Shown: positions 1 to 6,404 of the stretch, in pieces
Layout of the letters: every line of letters begins with the position of its first letter
Numbering within the stretch: position 1 is the first letter of the stretch
Assembly: GCA_017619255.1 (NCBI GenBank)
Contig: JAFZSS010000030.1
Location: forward strand, 1-13,864
Length of the DNA stretch: 13,864 bases
Direction of reading: 5' to 3'
Source: Muribaculaceae bacterium
GTDB taxonomy: Bacteria > Bacteroidota > Bacteroidia > Bacteroidales > Muribaculaceae
Notes under the pieces: model-generated
The model's input: the letters and a program-made list of their open reading frames with translations, nothing else
Databases searched by the model: none
What the model was told of the DNA's origin: nothing
Made by a program: the position numbers and the translations under genes

Positions 1-1247
1 ACATCCCCAAGAGCCTCGAGGGCTATTATCAGGAAACAGGTCGTGCCGGCCGTGACGGTGGCGAGGGCAAGTGTGTCACTTTCTATTCCCGTAAGGACCT
101 GGACAAGCTCGAGAAATTCATGCAGGGCAAACCCATCGCTGAGCAGGAAATCGGCAAGCAGCTGTTGCTGGAGACCCGCGACTATGCCGAGTCATCGGTG
201 TGCCGCCGCCGTTCGCTGCTGCACTATTTCGGCGAGTCTTACGAACAGGACAGCTGCGGCAACTGTGATAACTGTCTCAAACCCAAGAAGCGCGTGGAGG
301 CCAGCGAGGAGCTGCGGGCCGCCATCGAGACCATCATCACGCTGCGTGAGCGTTTCAAACCCGAATACATTGCCCATGTCATGATGGGAGATCCCATCAA
401 GGAGATACTGGATTATAAGCACAATGAGCTTGATGTGTACGGTTGTGCCTCGGAGCGTGACGAGAAATTCCTGCTTGCCGTCATCCGCCAAGGTGTGTTT
501 GCCGACTATTTGGCCAAAGACATCGAGAACTATGGCGTCATCAAGGTGACCAAGGAAGGAAAAGAATTCCTCAACAGCCGCGAGAAGTTCTGGATAGTGG
601 AAGATAACGAGTACACCGAGATGCTCGACGAGGAACTCCATGTGGGCAGCGGAGCCGTTGACTCACAGCTGTTCAGCATCCTCAAGGACCTGCGCCGCAA
701 GATTGCCAAGCAGCACGGCTTACCCACCTATGTGATTTTCCAGGAGCCCTCGCTCGACGCAATGGCAACAACCTATCCCATCACCATCGAGGAGTTGCAG
801 AACATCCCGGGCGTGGGCCCCGGCAAGGCCAAGCGTTACGGCAAGGAGTTTGTCGAGCTCATCAAGAAATATGTTGATGAGAACGAAATCGAGCGTCCCG
901 AGGACATGCGCGTGCGTACAGTGGCAAACAAGAGCAAGCTCAAGGTAGAGATCATCACCGCCATTGACCGCAAGGTGCCTCTTGACGCCCTGGCCGAGAG
1001 CAAGGACCTTGACTTTGACGAATTGCTCGACGAGCTGGAGGCCATCGTGTACAGCGGCACTAAAATCAATGTGTCCTATTTCATCGAGGAAGCTATCGAC
1101 GCCGACATCGAGGATGACATCTTTGAATACTTCAAGGAAAGCGAGAGCGATGACATCGAGACCGCGATGAAAGAGTTGGGCGATGACTACACCGAGGAGG
1201 AAATTCGCCTCGTGCGCATCAAGTTCCTCAGCGAGATGGGTAACTGA
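1..1247 (+). CDS. recQ: ATP-dependent DNA helicase RecQ, C-terminal 414 residues (5' end outside window)
   Basis: RecQ is a 3'-to-5' DNA helicase of recombination and fork repair. The reading frame is open from base 3 (the codon before it is cut by the window edge), so the first in-frame ATG, at 120, is internal. The fragment opens with helicase motif VI (YYQETGRAGRDG, fragment residues 8-19). The RecQ zinc site follows, with four cysteines at fragment residues 67, 85, 88 and 91. Then come the RQC winged-helix region and an HRDC domain at about 220-295, containing the helix-hairpin-helix-like segment IPGVGPGKAKRYG. About 110 further acidic residues resemble the C-terminal helicase-associated HTH extension known from Bacteroidetes RecQ. 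These domains identify the family securely. It stops with TGA. The 39-bp gap to the next start shows no clear terminator, so read-through into the downstream genes is possible. Confidence 0.96.
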   Translation, partial: IPKSLEGYYQETGRAGRDGGEGKCVTFYSRKDLDKLEKFMQGKPIAEQEIGKQLLLETRDYAESSVCRRRSLLHYFGESYEQDSCGNCDNCLKPKKRVEASEELRAAIETIITLRERFKPEYIAHVMMGDPIKEILDYKHNELDVYGCASERDEKFLLAVIRQGVFADYLAKDIENYGVIKVTKEGKEFLNSREKFWIVEDNEYTEMLDEELHVGSGAVDSQLFSILKDLRRKIAKQHGLPTYVIFQEPSLDAMATTYPITIEELQNIPGVGPGKAKRYGKEFVELIKKYVDENEIERPEDMRVRTVANKSKLKVEIITAIDRKVPLDALAESKDLDFDELLDELEAIVYSGTKINVSYFIEEAIDADIEDDIFEYFKESESDDIETAMKELGDDYTEEEIRLVRIKFLSEMGN

Positions 1248-1286
1248 TGTGTCGTGGCTGCTGCCCGATGCGATATTTATAGCATA

Positions 1287-1859
1287 ATGAAACGGTTTTT
1301 ATCCATATTACTGATGCTGACCCTGTTGACTGGAATGACAGCCATGGCACAAGGCAGGGCCGGGCACAGGCCTGTGCAAAAGTCCAAGGCCCGCACCGCG
1401 AGAGTTGACAAGAAAAATGGTGTCAAAATCGCCAAAAGCGATAAGGCCCAGCGTGCCGACTGCCGGAAGGCGGAAAAGCCCATGGAAGAGGTACACGGTA
1501 ACTATGACACCGATCGACCGGAGCCAAGAATTGACGGTGAGGTCATTTATACCGAACCCGACCAGATGCCCCAGTTCCCTGGAGGGCTTGACGGACTGAT
1601 GGAGTACTTGAGCTCAAACATCATCTATCCTCCTGTCGCTGCCGAGAAGAATATCCAGGGCAAAGTCCTGGTCCAGTTCGTCGTTGAGAAAGACGGCAGT
1701 GTAGGGGAAATTAAAATCCTGCGTTCGGTGGACATCAACCTTGACTATGAAGCGATTAGACTATGCAAGGGCATGCCTAAGCTTGAACCTGGAATGATGG
1801 ACGGCAAGCCCGTGCGCGTGTGGTACACCCTTCCCATCAACTTCAAACTGGAAGACTGA
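1287..1859 (+). CDS. Exported TonB C-terminal-domain protein, first of a tandem pair
   Basis: This 190-residue protein starts with a signal peptide (MKRFLSILLMLTLLTGMTAM followed by AQ), which is why I place the start at ATG 1287 and not at the in-frame ATG 1254, which adds 11 non-signal residues. A Lys/Arg-rich stretch (about residues 25-65) links to a TonB C-terminal domain at about 88-188. That domain has the usual blocks MPQFPGG (94-100), NIIYPP, a GKVLVQFVVEKDGSVGE strand region, and the closing KPVRVWYTLPINF. In TonB this domain contacts outer-membrane transporters. Here the N terminus looks cleavable and the linker is basic, not Pro-rich, and no ExbB/ExbD genes are nearby, so classical energy transduction is doubtful. 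A role in the periplasm or at the surface is inferred. It is a close paralogue of the next gene. The product is better described as TonB-domain protein than as TonB. Confidence 0.85.
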   Translation: MKRFLSILLMLTLLTGMTAMAQGRAGHRPVQKSKARTARVDKKNGVKIAKSDKAQRADCRKAEKPMEEVHGNYDTDRPEPRIDGEVIYTEPDQMPQFPGGLDGLMEYLSSNIIYPPVAAEKNIQGKVLVQFVVEKDGSVGEIKILRSVDINLDYEAIRLCKGMPKLEPGMMDGKPVRVWYTLPINFKLED

Positions 1860-1900
1860 CAATAAAGGAGATAATCATATTTCATCAATAATAGAAGACT

Positions 1901-2521
1901 ATGAAAAAGTATTTTTGCATTCTTTTCGCAGTAATGCTGTTTGCTATGGTCCCTGCTGCATCCTTGGGGCAGACAAGGTCTGGCAAAAAGCCTCGTGTTG
2001 AGAGAAAATCGACACAAAAGAAGGCTTCCAAGAAGTCATCGGTCAAGAAGGGGACTACGATAAAAAATGATGACGATAAGGACAAGAAGGAAGACGAGAT
2101 TATGACTATCGAAGAGCTCAAGGCAATGGTGACCGCTTCCGATCAGAAGGATAGTCAGAATTACAATGAGGAGAAAGTTTTCAATTCAGTAGAGCAGATG
2201 CCCCAGTTCCCTGGTGGGGACGCGGCACTGATGAAGTATCTCGCTTCTCACATCAACTATCCTTCTGAGGCTGTCAAGAACAACAATCAAGGTAGGGTCA
2301 TTCTGCAATTCGTTGTGGAGAAGGACGGAAGTATTGGTGAAGTGAAGGTGGTTCGCTCGGTTGACGATGCCCTCGACAAGGAGGCGGTTCGCGTCATTAA
2401 GTCATTGCCAAAATTCACCCCGGGTCGTCAAAGTGGAAAGCCCGTGCGCGTGTGGTACACCCTTCCCGTTACCTTCAAGTTGACTGGTACACAGACTCAA
2501 CAGACTCAACCTGTTCAGTAA
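1901..2521 (+). CDS. Exported TonB C-terminal-domain protein, second of the tandem pair
   Basis: This 206-residue paralogue of the preceding gene has a signal peptide (MKKYFCILFAVMLFAMVPAA, then SLGQ). A strongly basic segment rich in Lys and Ser (about 28-52) and an acidic patch (DDDKDKKEDE, 57-66) lead to a TonB C-terminal domain at about 93-194. The blocks MPQFPGG, HINYPSEAV, GRVILQFVVEKDGSIGEVKV and KPVRVWYTLPVTF line up one for one with its neighbour. A short Gln/Thr tail (GTQTQQTQPVQ) follows. The gap to the first paralogue is 41 bp on the same strand, so the two are probably co-transcribed. A 30-base block encoding the last motif is identical in both genes (1806-1835 and 2438-2467), which suggests recent duplication or gene conversion. 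The charged linker makes the N-terminal half unlike typical Pro-rich TonB. The exact role is unknown. Confidence 0.86.
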   Translation: MKKYFCILFAVMLFAMVPAASLGQTRSGKKPRVERKSTQKKASKKSSVKKGTTIKNDDDKDKKEDEIMTIEELKAMVTASDQKDSQNYNEEKVFNSVEQMPQFPGGDAALMKYLASHINYPSEAVKNNNQGRVILQFVVEKDGSIGEVKVVRSVDDALDKEAVRVIKSLPKFTPGRQSGKPVRVWYTLPVTFKLTGTQTQQTQPVQ

Positions 2522-2554
2522 AACGCTCCTTTTTCTGATATTTCATACAAAAAA

Positions 2555-2587
2555 ACGCGCATGGGATATAATTTTTCCCGTGCGCGT
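2555..2587. terminator. Strong hairpin downstream of the TonB-domain pair
   Basis: A 12-bp stem (2555-2566 with 2576-2587; one T-G wobble as RNA, otherwise perfect) encloses a 9-base loop (TATAATTTT). It lies 33 bases after the second TonB-domain gene's stop, as an intrinsic terminator would. On the + strand it is not followed by a T-run. The run of A just before it (2549-2555) gives a U-tract only for minus-strand transcription, where no gene is visible. The hairpin itself is seen directly; terminator function is inferred. Confidence 0.55.
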
Positions 2588-2648
2588 GCGTTATGTTATA
2601 GTAAACTAGAATGAAAAAACTAAAAATATAGATTTCAAACCAACAAAA

Positions 2649-4574
2649 ATGAAAGCGAAATTTTGGATTTGCGCGTTGTTGGTAGGAACTGCGATCCTCG
2701 CTTTAGCTAAGGGGGATCCTGTCCTTATGACCATCAACGGAAAAGACATCAAACTCTCGGAGTTTGAGTACCTCTACCACAAGAACAGCCAGCAACAGGT
2801 CGAGAAAGAAACCCTCGAGCAGTATGTCGACCGCTTTGTGCTCTACAAGCTTAAGGTCGCCGATGCCGAGGCGGCAGGTATCGACACCACCGAAATCTTC
2901 AAGAAGGAATTCGAAGGCTATCAGAAAGACCTGGCAGCTCCTTATATGACCGAAGATACTACCTATCGCTGGCATTTCATCAACGAAGCTTATCAGCGCT
3001 ATCTTAAGGAGATTGACATCGACCACTTCATGCTGCCGCTGGGCAATAATGAGCAAGAGACTATGCAGGCGATGGCTCGGATGGACAGCATCCGCAACTG
3101 TGTCCTTGCCGGTGAGCAATGGGAAGACCTGGTGGCCCGTTTCTCGAGCGACCCCTCCAAGGCCCGCAACAGCGGTCACTATGGCTTCGTCAGCTCGGGC
3201 ATGTTCCCTTATGATTTCGAGAACATTCTCTATAGCACCCCCGTGGGTAGTGTTTCAGCCCCGTTCAAGACTCGTTTTGGTATTCACATGTTGCGCGTGA
3301 ACGATATTCGTGACCGTAATGATGTGCATGCCAAGCACATCCTCAAGATGTTCCCGAAGGATGCCACCGACGAGCAGAAAGCCGTGTGCAAGCAGAAGAT
3401 GGACTCCATCTATAAGCTCTTGCAACAAGGTGCCGACTTTGAGGAACTCGCCAAGGCTGAGTCCCAGGATAACACCGCTCAGCGTGGCGGTGACCTGAGT
3501 TGGTTCAGGCGCGGGCGCATGGTGCAGCCATTTGATTCCATCGCTTTCTCGCTTCCCGATGGTGCCATCAGTGAGCCGTTTGCGACTCAGTTCGGCTACC
3601 ATATCATCAAGAAGGTGGCTCATGGCGCGCCCTCTCTCTCCGAGCTGCGTCCCGCCCTCGAGAACGCAATCAGCCGTGACGAGCGTGCATCGCTCATCCA
3701 GCAGCGCCGTCTCGATGACATGAAGTCCAAATATAACTACCGTCTCAATCCTGAGGCCGAGCAATACCTGACCAACGCGCTTGCCGCAGGCTATGATTCA
3801 ACATTTGTGGCGCAAAACGCCAAAATCTCGCAGTTGCCCCTGTTCACCTTTGGTGACAAGAAATCGCTGCCCGTCGCTGCACTTCTGTCCAAACTCAACC
3901 CTAAGGCTAAAATCCTGGATGTAGTCAAGGCAAAGGACTATGTCTTCTCAACGGTGGATGCCGTTGCCGAGGATGCTCTCACCGAGTACAACGGTCTGGA
4001 ATTGGTCAAGACCAACGACGAATACCGCAACCTCCTCAACGAGTATCGCGACGGCATGCTGCTGTTTGAGATCAGCAACCGCCGCGTCTGGAAGGCCGCC
4101 AACAAGGATACCGTTGGCCTGGAGCAGTATTTTGAGCATAACCGTGGCAAGTACATGTGGGACGAGCCTCACTTCAAGGGTATTATCCTCAGCGCCAAGA
4201 ATGACAGCATCCTTAACCTGGTCAAGGCCGACCTTGCTGCCCAGGGCGCCGTCAAAATCACTGATGCCGTAGCCGATGGTATCCACTACACTTATGGCTC
4301 TGATGTGCGCATGGAACGCATGGTCGTGAAGAAGGGCGAGAACGCCTTAGCCGACTATCTGGCGTTTCACGATGGCAAAAAGCCGGAGCGCAAGGGCTAT
4401 GAGTCGTTCATGATTCTTGAGGGTGGCGTCATCGACCAGCCTCAGGAAATGTCCGATGTGCGCGGTGCCGTTACCAGCGACTATCAGGATGTGCTCGAGC
4501 AGCAGTGGAAAGAGGAACTGCTCAAGAAGTATCCTGTCAAGATCAACAAGAAAGTGCTTAAGCAAGTGAAATAA
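2649..4574 (+). CDS. Periplasmic parvulin-type peptidyl-prolyl cis-trans isomerase, two PpiC domains, 641 aa
   Basis: This is an exported foldase that should act on proline bonds of proteins crossing the periplasm. The N terminus is a short signal-like segment (MKAKFWICALLVGTAILALA, 1-20). A SurA-type helical N-terminal region follows (about 24-120, including VDRFVLYKLKVADAEAAGID). Two PpiC domains sit at about 123-219 and 225-325. Both keep the pair of histidines of the parvulin active site: H126 (DHFML) with H213 (FGIHMLRV), and H230 (AKHIL) with H318 (FGYHII). The second domain matches the family better. The last 310 residues are unusually long for the family and carry no domain I can name firmly. 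A segment at about 500-560 (DEPHFKGIILSAKND) faintly resembles another parvulin-like fold. The start at ATG 2649 gives the signal peptide directly. It ends with TAA. A second isomerase gene lies 400 bp downstream. Confidence 0.9.
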   Translation: MKAKFWICALLVGTAILALAKGDPVLMTINGKDIKLSEFEYLYHKNSQQQVEKETLEQYVDRFVLYKLKVADAEAAGIDTTEIFKKEFEGYQKDLAAPYMTEDTTYRWHFINEAYQRYLKEIDIDHFMLPLGNNEQETMQAMARMDSIRNCVLAGEQWEDLVARFSSDPSKARNSGHYGFVSSGMFPYDFENILYSTPVGSVSAPFKTRFGIHMLRVNDIRDRNDVHAKHILKMFPKDATDEQKAVCKQKMDSIYKLLQQGADFEELAKAESQDNTAQRGGDLSWFRRGRMVQPFDSIAFSLPDGAISEPFATQFGYHIIKKVAHGAPSLSELRPALENAISRDERASLIQQRRLDDMKSKYNYRLNPEAEQYLTNALAAGYDSTFVAQNAKISQLPLFTFGDKKSLPVAALLSKLNPKAKILDVVKAKDYVFSTVDAVAEDALTEYNGLELVKTNDEYRNLLNEYRDGMLLFEISNRRVWKAANKDTVGLEQYFEHNRGKYMWDEPHFKGIILSAKNDSILNLVKADLAAQGAVKITDAVADGIHYTYGSDVRMERMVVKKGENALADYLAFHDGKKPERKGYESFMILEGGVIDQPQEMSDVRGAVTSDYQDVLEQQWKEELLKKYPVKINKKVLKQVK

Positions 4575-4594
4575 GGCTCTGCCATAGACTCTAG

Positions 4595-4635
4595 CGGCAT
4601 CCGCATTCATCGCTTCTCGATGGGTGCGGATGCTG
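4595..4635. other. Long 18-bp-stem hairpin after the first isomerase gene
   Basis: Bases 4595-4612 pair with 4618-4635 around a CTTCT loop: 18 continuous pairs, three of them G-T wobbles. It begins 20 bases after the TAA of the isomerase gene. No T-run follows, so it may end or protect the 3' end of the transcript without being a standard intrinsic terminator. Wobbles in RNA form on the + strand. Confidence 0.6.
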
Positions 4636-4653
4636 TCATGAGTGATTAGATTC

Positions 4654-4691
4654 AGCTCTGAGCCCTCCAAGATCTCCGAGGGCTCAGAGTT
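4654..4691. other. Second hairpin of a tandem pair, 14-bp stem
   Basis: Bases 4654-4667 pair with 4678-4691 (12 perfect central pairs, CTCTGAGCCCTC with its complement, then one wobble and one A-T at the base) around a 10-base loop containing AGATCT. It follows the previous hairpin by 18 bases. Together they form a strong block in the intergenic region. Terminator function is possible but no T-run follows. Confidence 0.6.
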
Positions 4692-4699
4692 CTAAAAAG

Positions 4700-4724
4700 C
4701 TTAGCGTCTTTGCGCTATAGCGAG
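4700..4724 (-). repeat. Dispersed 25-bp repeat, copy 1
   Basis: Read on the minus strand this segment matches 12158-12182 at 21 of 25 bases, with the core GCGCAAAGA-GCTAAG shared. It also contains a perfect 10-bp palindrome, CGCTATAGCG (4713-4722). Both copies lie in gaps between genes. From memory, the motif (AAAGACGCTAAG-like) recurs between genes in many Bacteroidetes genomes; I cannot confirm this here. Confidence 0.6.
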
Positions 4725-4909
4725 AGACCCAGTATAGGGGGCGCTGGGCATCGGTTAGGGGATGTGCTTCTTGTTTTAACAAACATTTTGTCAATAGATT
4801 TTGTGAGGTCGCCATTTTTTGCGACCTTTCCCTGCGGTGCTATGCATCCTCGGGCAAGGTAGGCTTCGCCTCAACAATGCTCAACCCAAAACATAAAAAA
4901 TGTTATTTG
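4725..4909. other. Gap sequence between hairpin block and promoter
   Basis: Within the 400-bp gap 4575-4973, this part holds no convincing reading frame. It contains a small 7-bp hairpin (4806-4812 with 4821-4827, T-rich loop) followed by TTTCC, which could be a weak + strand terminator, and AT-rich sequence (4771-4805). I see no RNA gene I can name. Confidence 0.4.
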
Positions 4910-4941
4910 TTTGGCATTGTGTTCGGCTTGCACTACCTTTG
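4910..4941 (+). promoter_or_regulatory. Bacteroidetes-type promoter for the SurA-like/OstA/mutL run
   Basis: TTTG (4910-4913), a 20-base spacer and TACCTTTG (4934-4941) match the Bacteroidetes sigma-ABfr consensus (-33 TTTG, -7 TAnnTTTG). This predicts transcription starting near 4948. The match decides the start of the next gene: the in-frame ATG at 4911 lies inside the promoter and would be upstream of the transcript, while GTG 4974 lies about 26 bases into it. No close Shine-Dalgarno is present (AAGGA at 4951-4955 is 18 bases away), as is usual in this phylum. Confidence 0.75.
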
Positions 4942-4973
4942 TCAGTTTGAAAGGAACTAAAACAATAATAGAA

Positions 4974-6329
4974 GTGAAATCGAGATTTTTAACTGCATTG
5001 ACACTTGTCCTTACCGCTCTGGCGGCAATGGCGCAAAATAATGTGGCAGAGGAAGTTGCATGGGTCATTGGCGACGAGCCCATCTTCAAGAGTGATATCG
5101 AGGAACAATACCAGCAGGCGCTCTATGAGCGCGTGGCCATTGATGGCAATCCCTATTGTGTCATCCCCGAGCAGATGGCGATAGACAAACTCTTCCTGGA
5201 TCAGGCTCGCATCGACACTGTGGAGGTACAACAGAGTACCATCTCGTCGGAGGTAGAGAGCCGCATCAACTTCTTCATTGCCAACCTGGGCTCGAAGGAG
5301 AAAGTGGAGGAGTACTTCCGCATGCCGTTGCCCCGACTGCGCGAGAAACTCAACGAGGTCTATAGTGAGCAGTACTGCATCCAGCAGGTGCAGAACGAGT
5401 TGACCAAGAATGTCAAGGCTACACCCGCCGATGTGCGCAAGTTCTATAACAGCCTGTCGAAAGACTCCCTGCCTTATATCCCCTTGCAGGTCGAGACACA
5501 GATCATTACCATCAACCCCGTCATCCCGCAGCAGGAGATTGATGAGGTGAAGGCACGATTGCGTGACTATGCCCAGCAGGTCAATAGCGGCGAACGCGAG
5601 TTCTCTACGCTGGCTATCCTCTATAGCCAGGACCAGAGCACGGCGGTCTATGGCGGCGAGACGGGTTTCCAGAGCCGTTCGGTGCTGCTGCCGGAGTATG
5701 CCACGGCGGCCTTTAACCTGAATGACAGCAAGCGCGTGTCTAATGTCATAGAGACCGATGACGGTTTCCACATCATCCAGCTCATCGAGAAGCGTGGCGA
5801 CCGCATCAACACGCGACACATCCTGTTGCGTCCCAAGGTGAGCGACAAGGACTTGATTGATGCCGTGACGCGCCTGGACTCGGTGCGCAGCGACATCGTT
5901 GCCGGCAAGAAATCCTTTGACGAGATGGCGTTGTTCATCTCACAGGACAAGGACTCGCGCAACAACAACGGCAACATGCTCAATGAGAAGACACACAGCA
6001 GCCGCTTTGAGATGGCCGACCTGCCTGCCGAGGTGGGTAAGAAGATCAGCACGATGCAGCCTGGCGACATCAGCGAGCCTTTTGTCATGATTAATCCCAA
6101 GACGCGCCGTGAGCAGGTGGCCATCGTGAAACTCGTGAAGCGCATCGACGGTCATAAGGCCGACCTTGCCGAGGATTATATGATTATCAAGGATATGTGC
6201 GAGTCCGCTGCTAAGGAGAAAATCATCCATGACTGGGTGGTGCAGAAGCAGAAGAGCGTTTATGTTTATATCGAGGAAGGTTGGCGCAACTGCGAATTCA
6301 AGTACGACTGGCTCAGGAAAGGGAATTAA
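4974..6329 (+). CDS. SurA-like periplasmic peptidyl-prolyl isomerase/chaperone, 451 aa, GTG start
   Basis: This is a predicted periplasmic chaperone for outer-membrane proteins. From GTG 4974 the product opens with a clean signal peptide (KSRFLTALTLVLTALAAMA, then QNN). The longer reading from ATG 4911 adds 21 residues that spoil it and overlaps the promoter. A SurA-type N-terminal domain covers about 27-150 (AWVIGDEPIFKSDIEEQYQQ). Two PpiC domains follow at about 174-272 and 280-388. The first ends with DDGFHIIQL but begins ETQIITI, with Gln 176 where the first histidine is expected. The second begins TRHILLRP (H282) but its end, about 370-388, lacks the GYHI-type histidine. Neither domain thus has the full histidine pair, suggesting a chaperone role more than strong catalysis. 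Length resembles E. coli SurA (about 430). It lies 75 bp upstream of the OstA-like gene. Confidence 0.88.
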   Translation: MKSRFLTALTLVLTALAAMAQNNVAEEVAWVIGDEPIFKSDIEEQYQQALYERVAIDGNPYCVIPEQMAIDKLFLDQARIDTVEVQQSTISSEVESRINFFIANLGSKEKVEEYFRMPLPRLREKLNEVYSEQYCIQQVQNELTKNVKATPADVRKFYNSLSKDSLPYIPLQVETQIITINPVIPQQEIDEVKARLRDYAQQVNSGEREFSTLAILYSQDQSTAVYGGETGFQSRSVLLPEYATAAFNLNDSKRVSNVIETDDGFHIIQLIEKRGDRINTRHILLRPKVSDKDLIDAVTRLDSVRSDIVAGKKSFDEMALFISQDKDSRNNNGNMLNEKTHSSRFEMADLPAEVGKKISTMQPGDISEPFVMINPKTRREQVAIVKLVKRIDGHKADLAEDYMIIKDMCESAAKEKIIHDWVVQKQKSVYVYIEEGWRNCEFKYDWLRKGN

Positions 6330-6334
6330 GTTTC

Positions 6335-6376
6335 TAGTCCTTAGTCCTTAGTTTTTAGTCGTTAGTTTTTAGTCCC
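6335..6376 (+). repeat. Period-7 tandem repeat, six TAGTNNN units
   Basis: Six back-to-back heptamers (TAGTCCT, TAGTCCT, TAGTTTT, TAGTCGT, TAGTTTT, TAGTCCC) fill most of the 75-bp gap between the SurA-like and OstA-like genes. Related heptamers lie at 13383-13410 and, on the opposite strand, at 13455-13482. Function is unknown. Confidence 0.75.
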
Positions 6377-6404
6377 TTAGAGGACGACTGCTTACAGAAT
6401 ACTC

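Noticed and set aside
192..641. Long minus-strand open frame opposite recQ
   Set aside because: Lies entirely over the clear RecQ coding frame; no recognisable domain; a shadow from GC-rich codons.
1864..1870. AAAGGAG as ribosome binding site of the second TonB-domain gene
   Set aside because: It lies about 30 bases before the ATG, too far for normal pairing, and this phylum seldom depends on such sites.
4855..4890. Hairpin around GGCTTCGCC as a terminator or repeat
   Set aside because: Only four to five pairs form before mismatches accumulate; not distinguishable from chance.
4989..5819. 276-codon minus-strand open frame opposite the SurA-like gene
   Set aside because: Antisense to a well-identified protein with signal peptide and PpiC domains; its translation shows no family signature.
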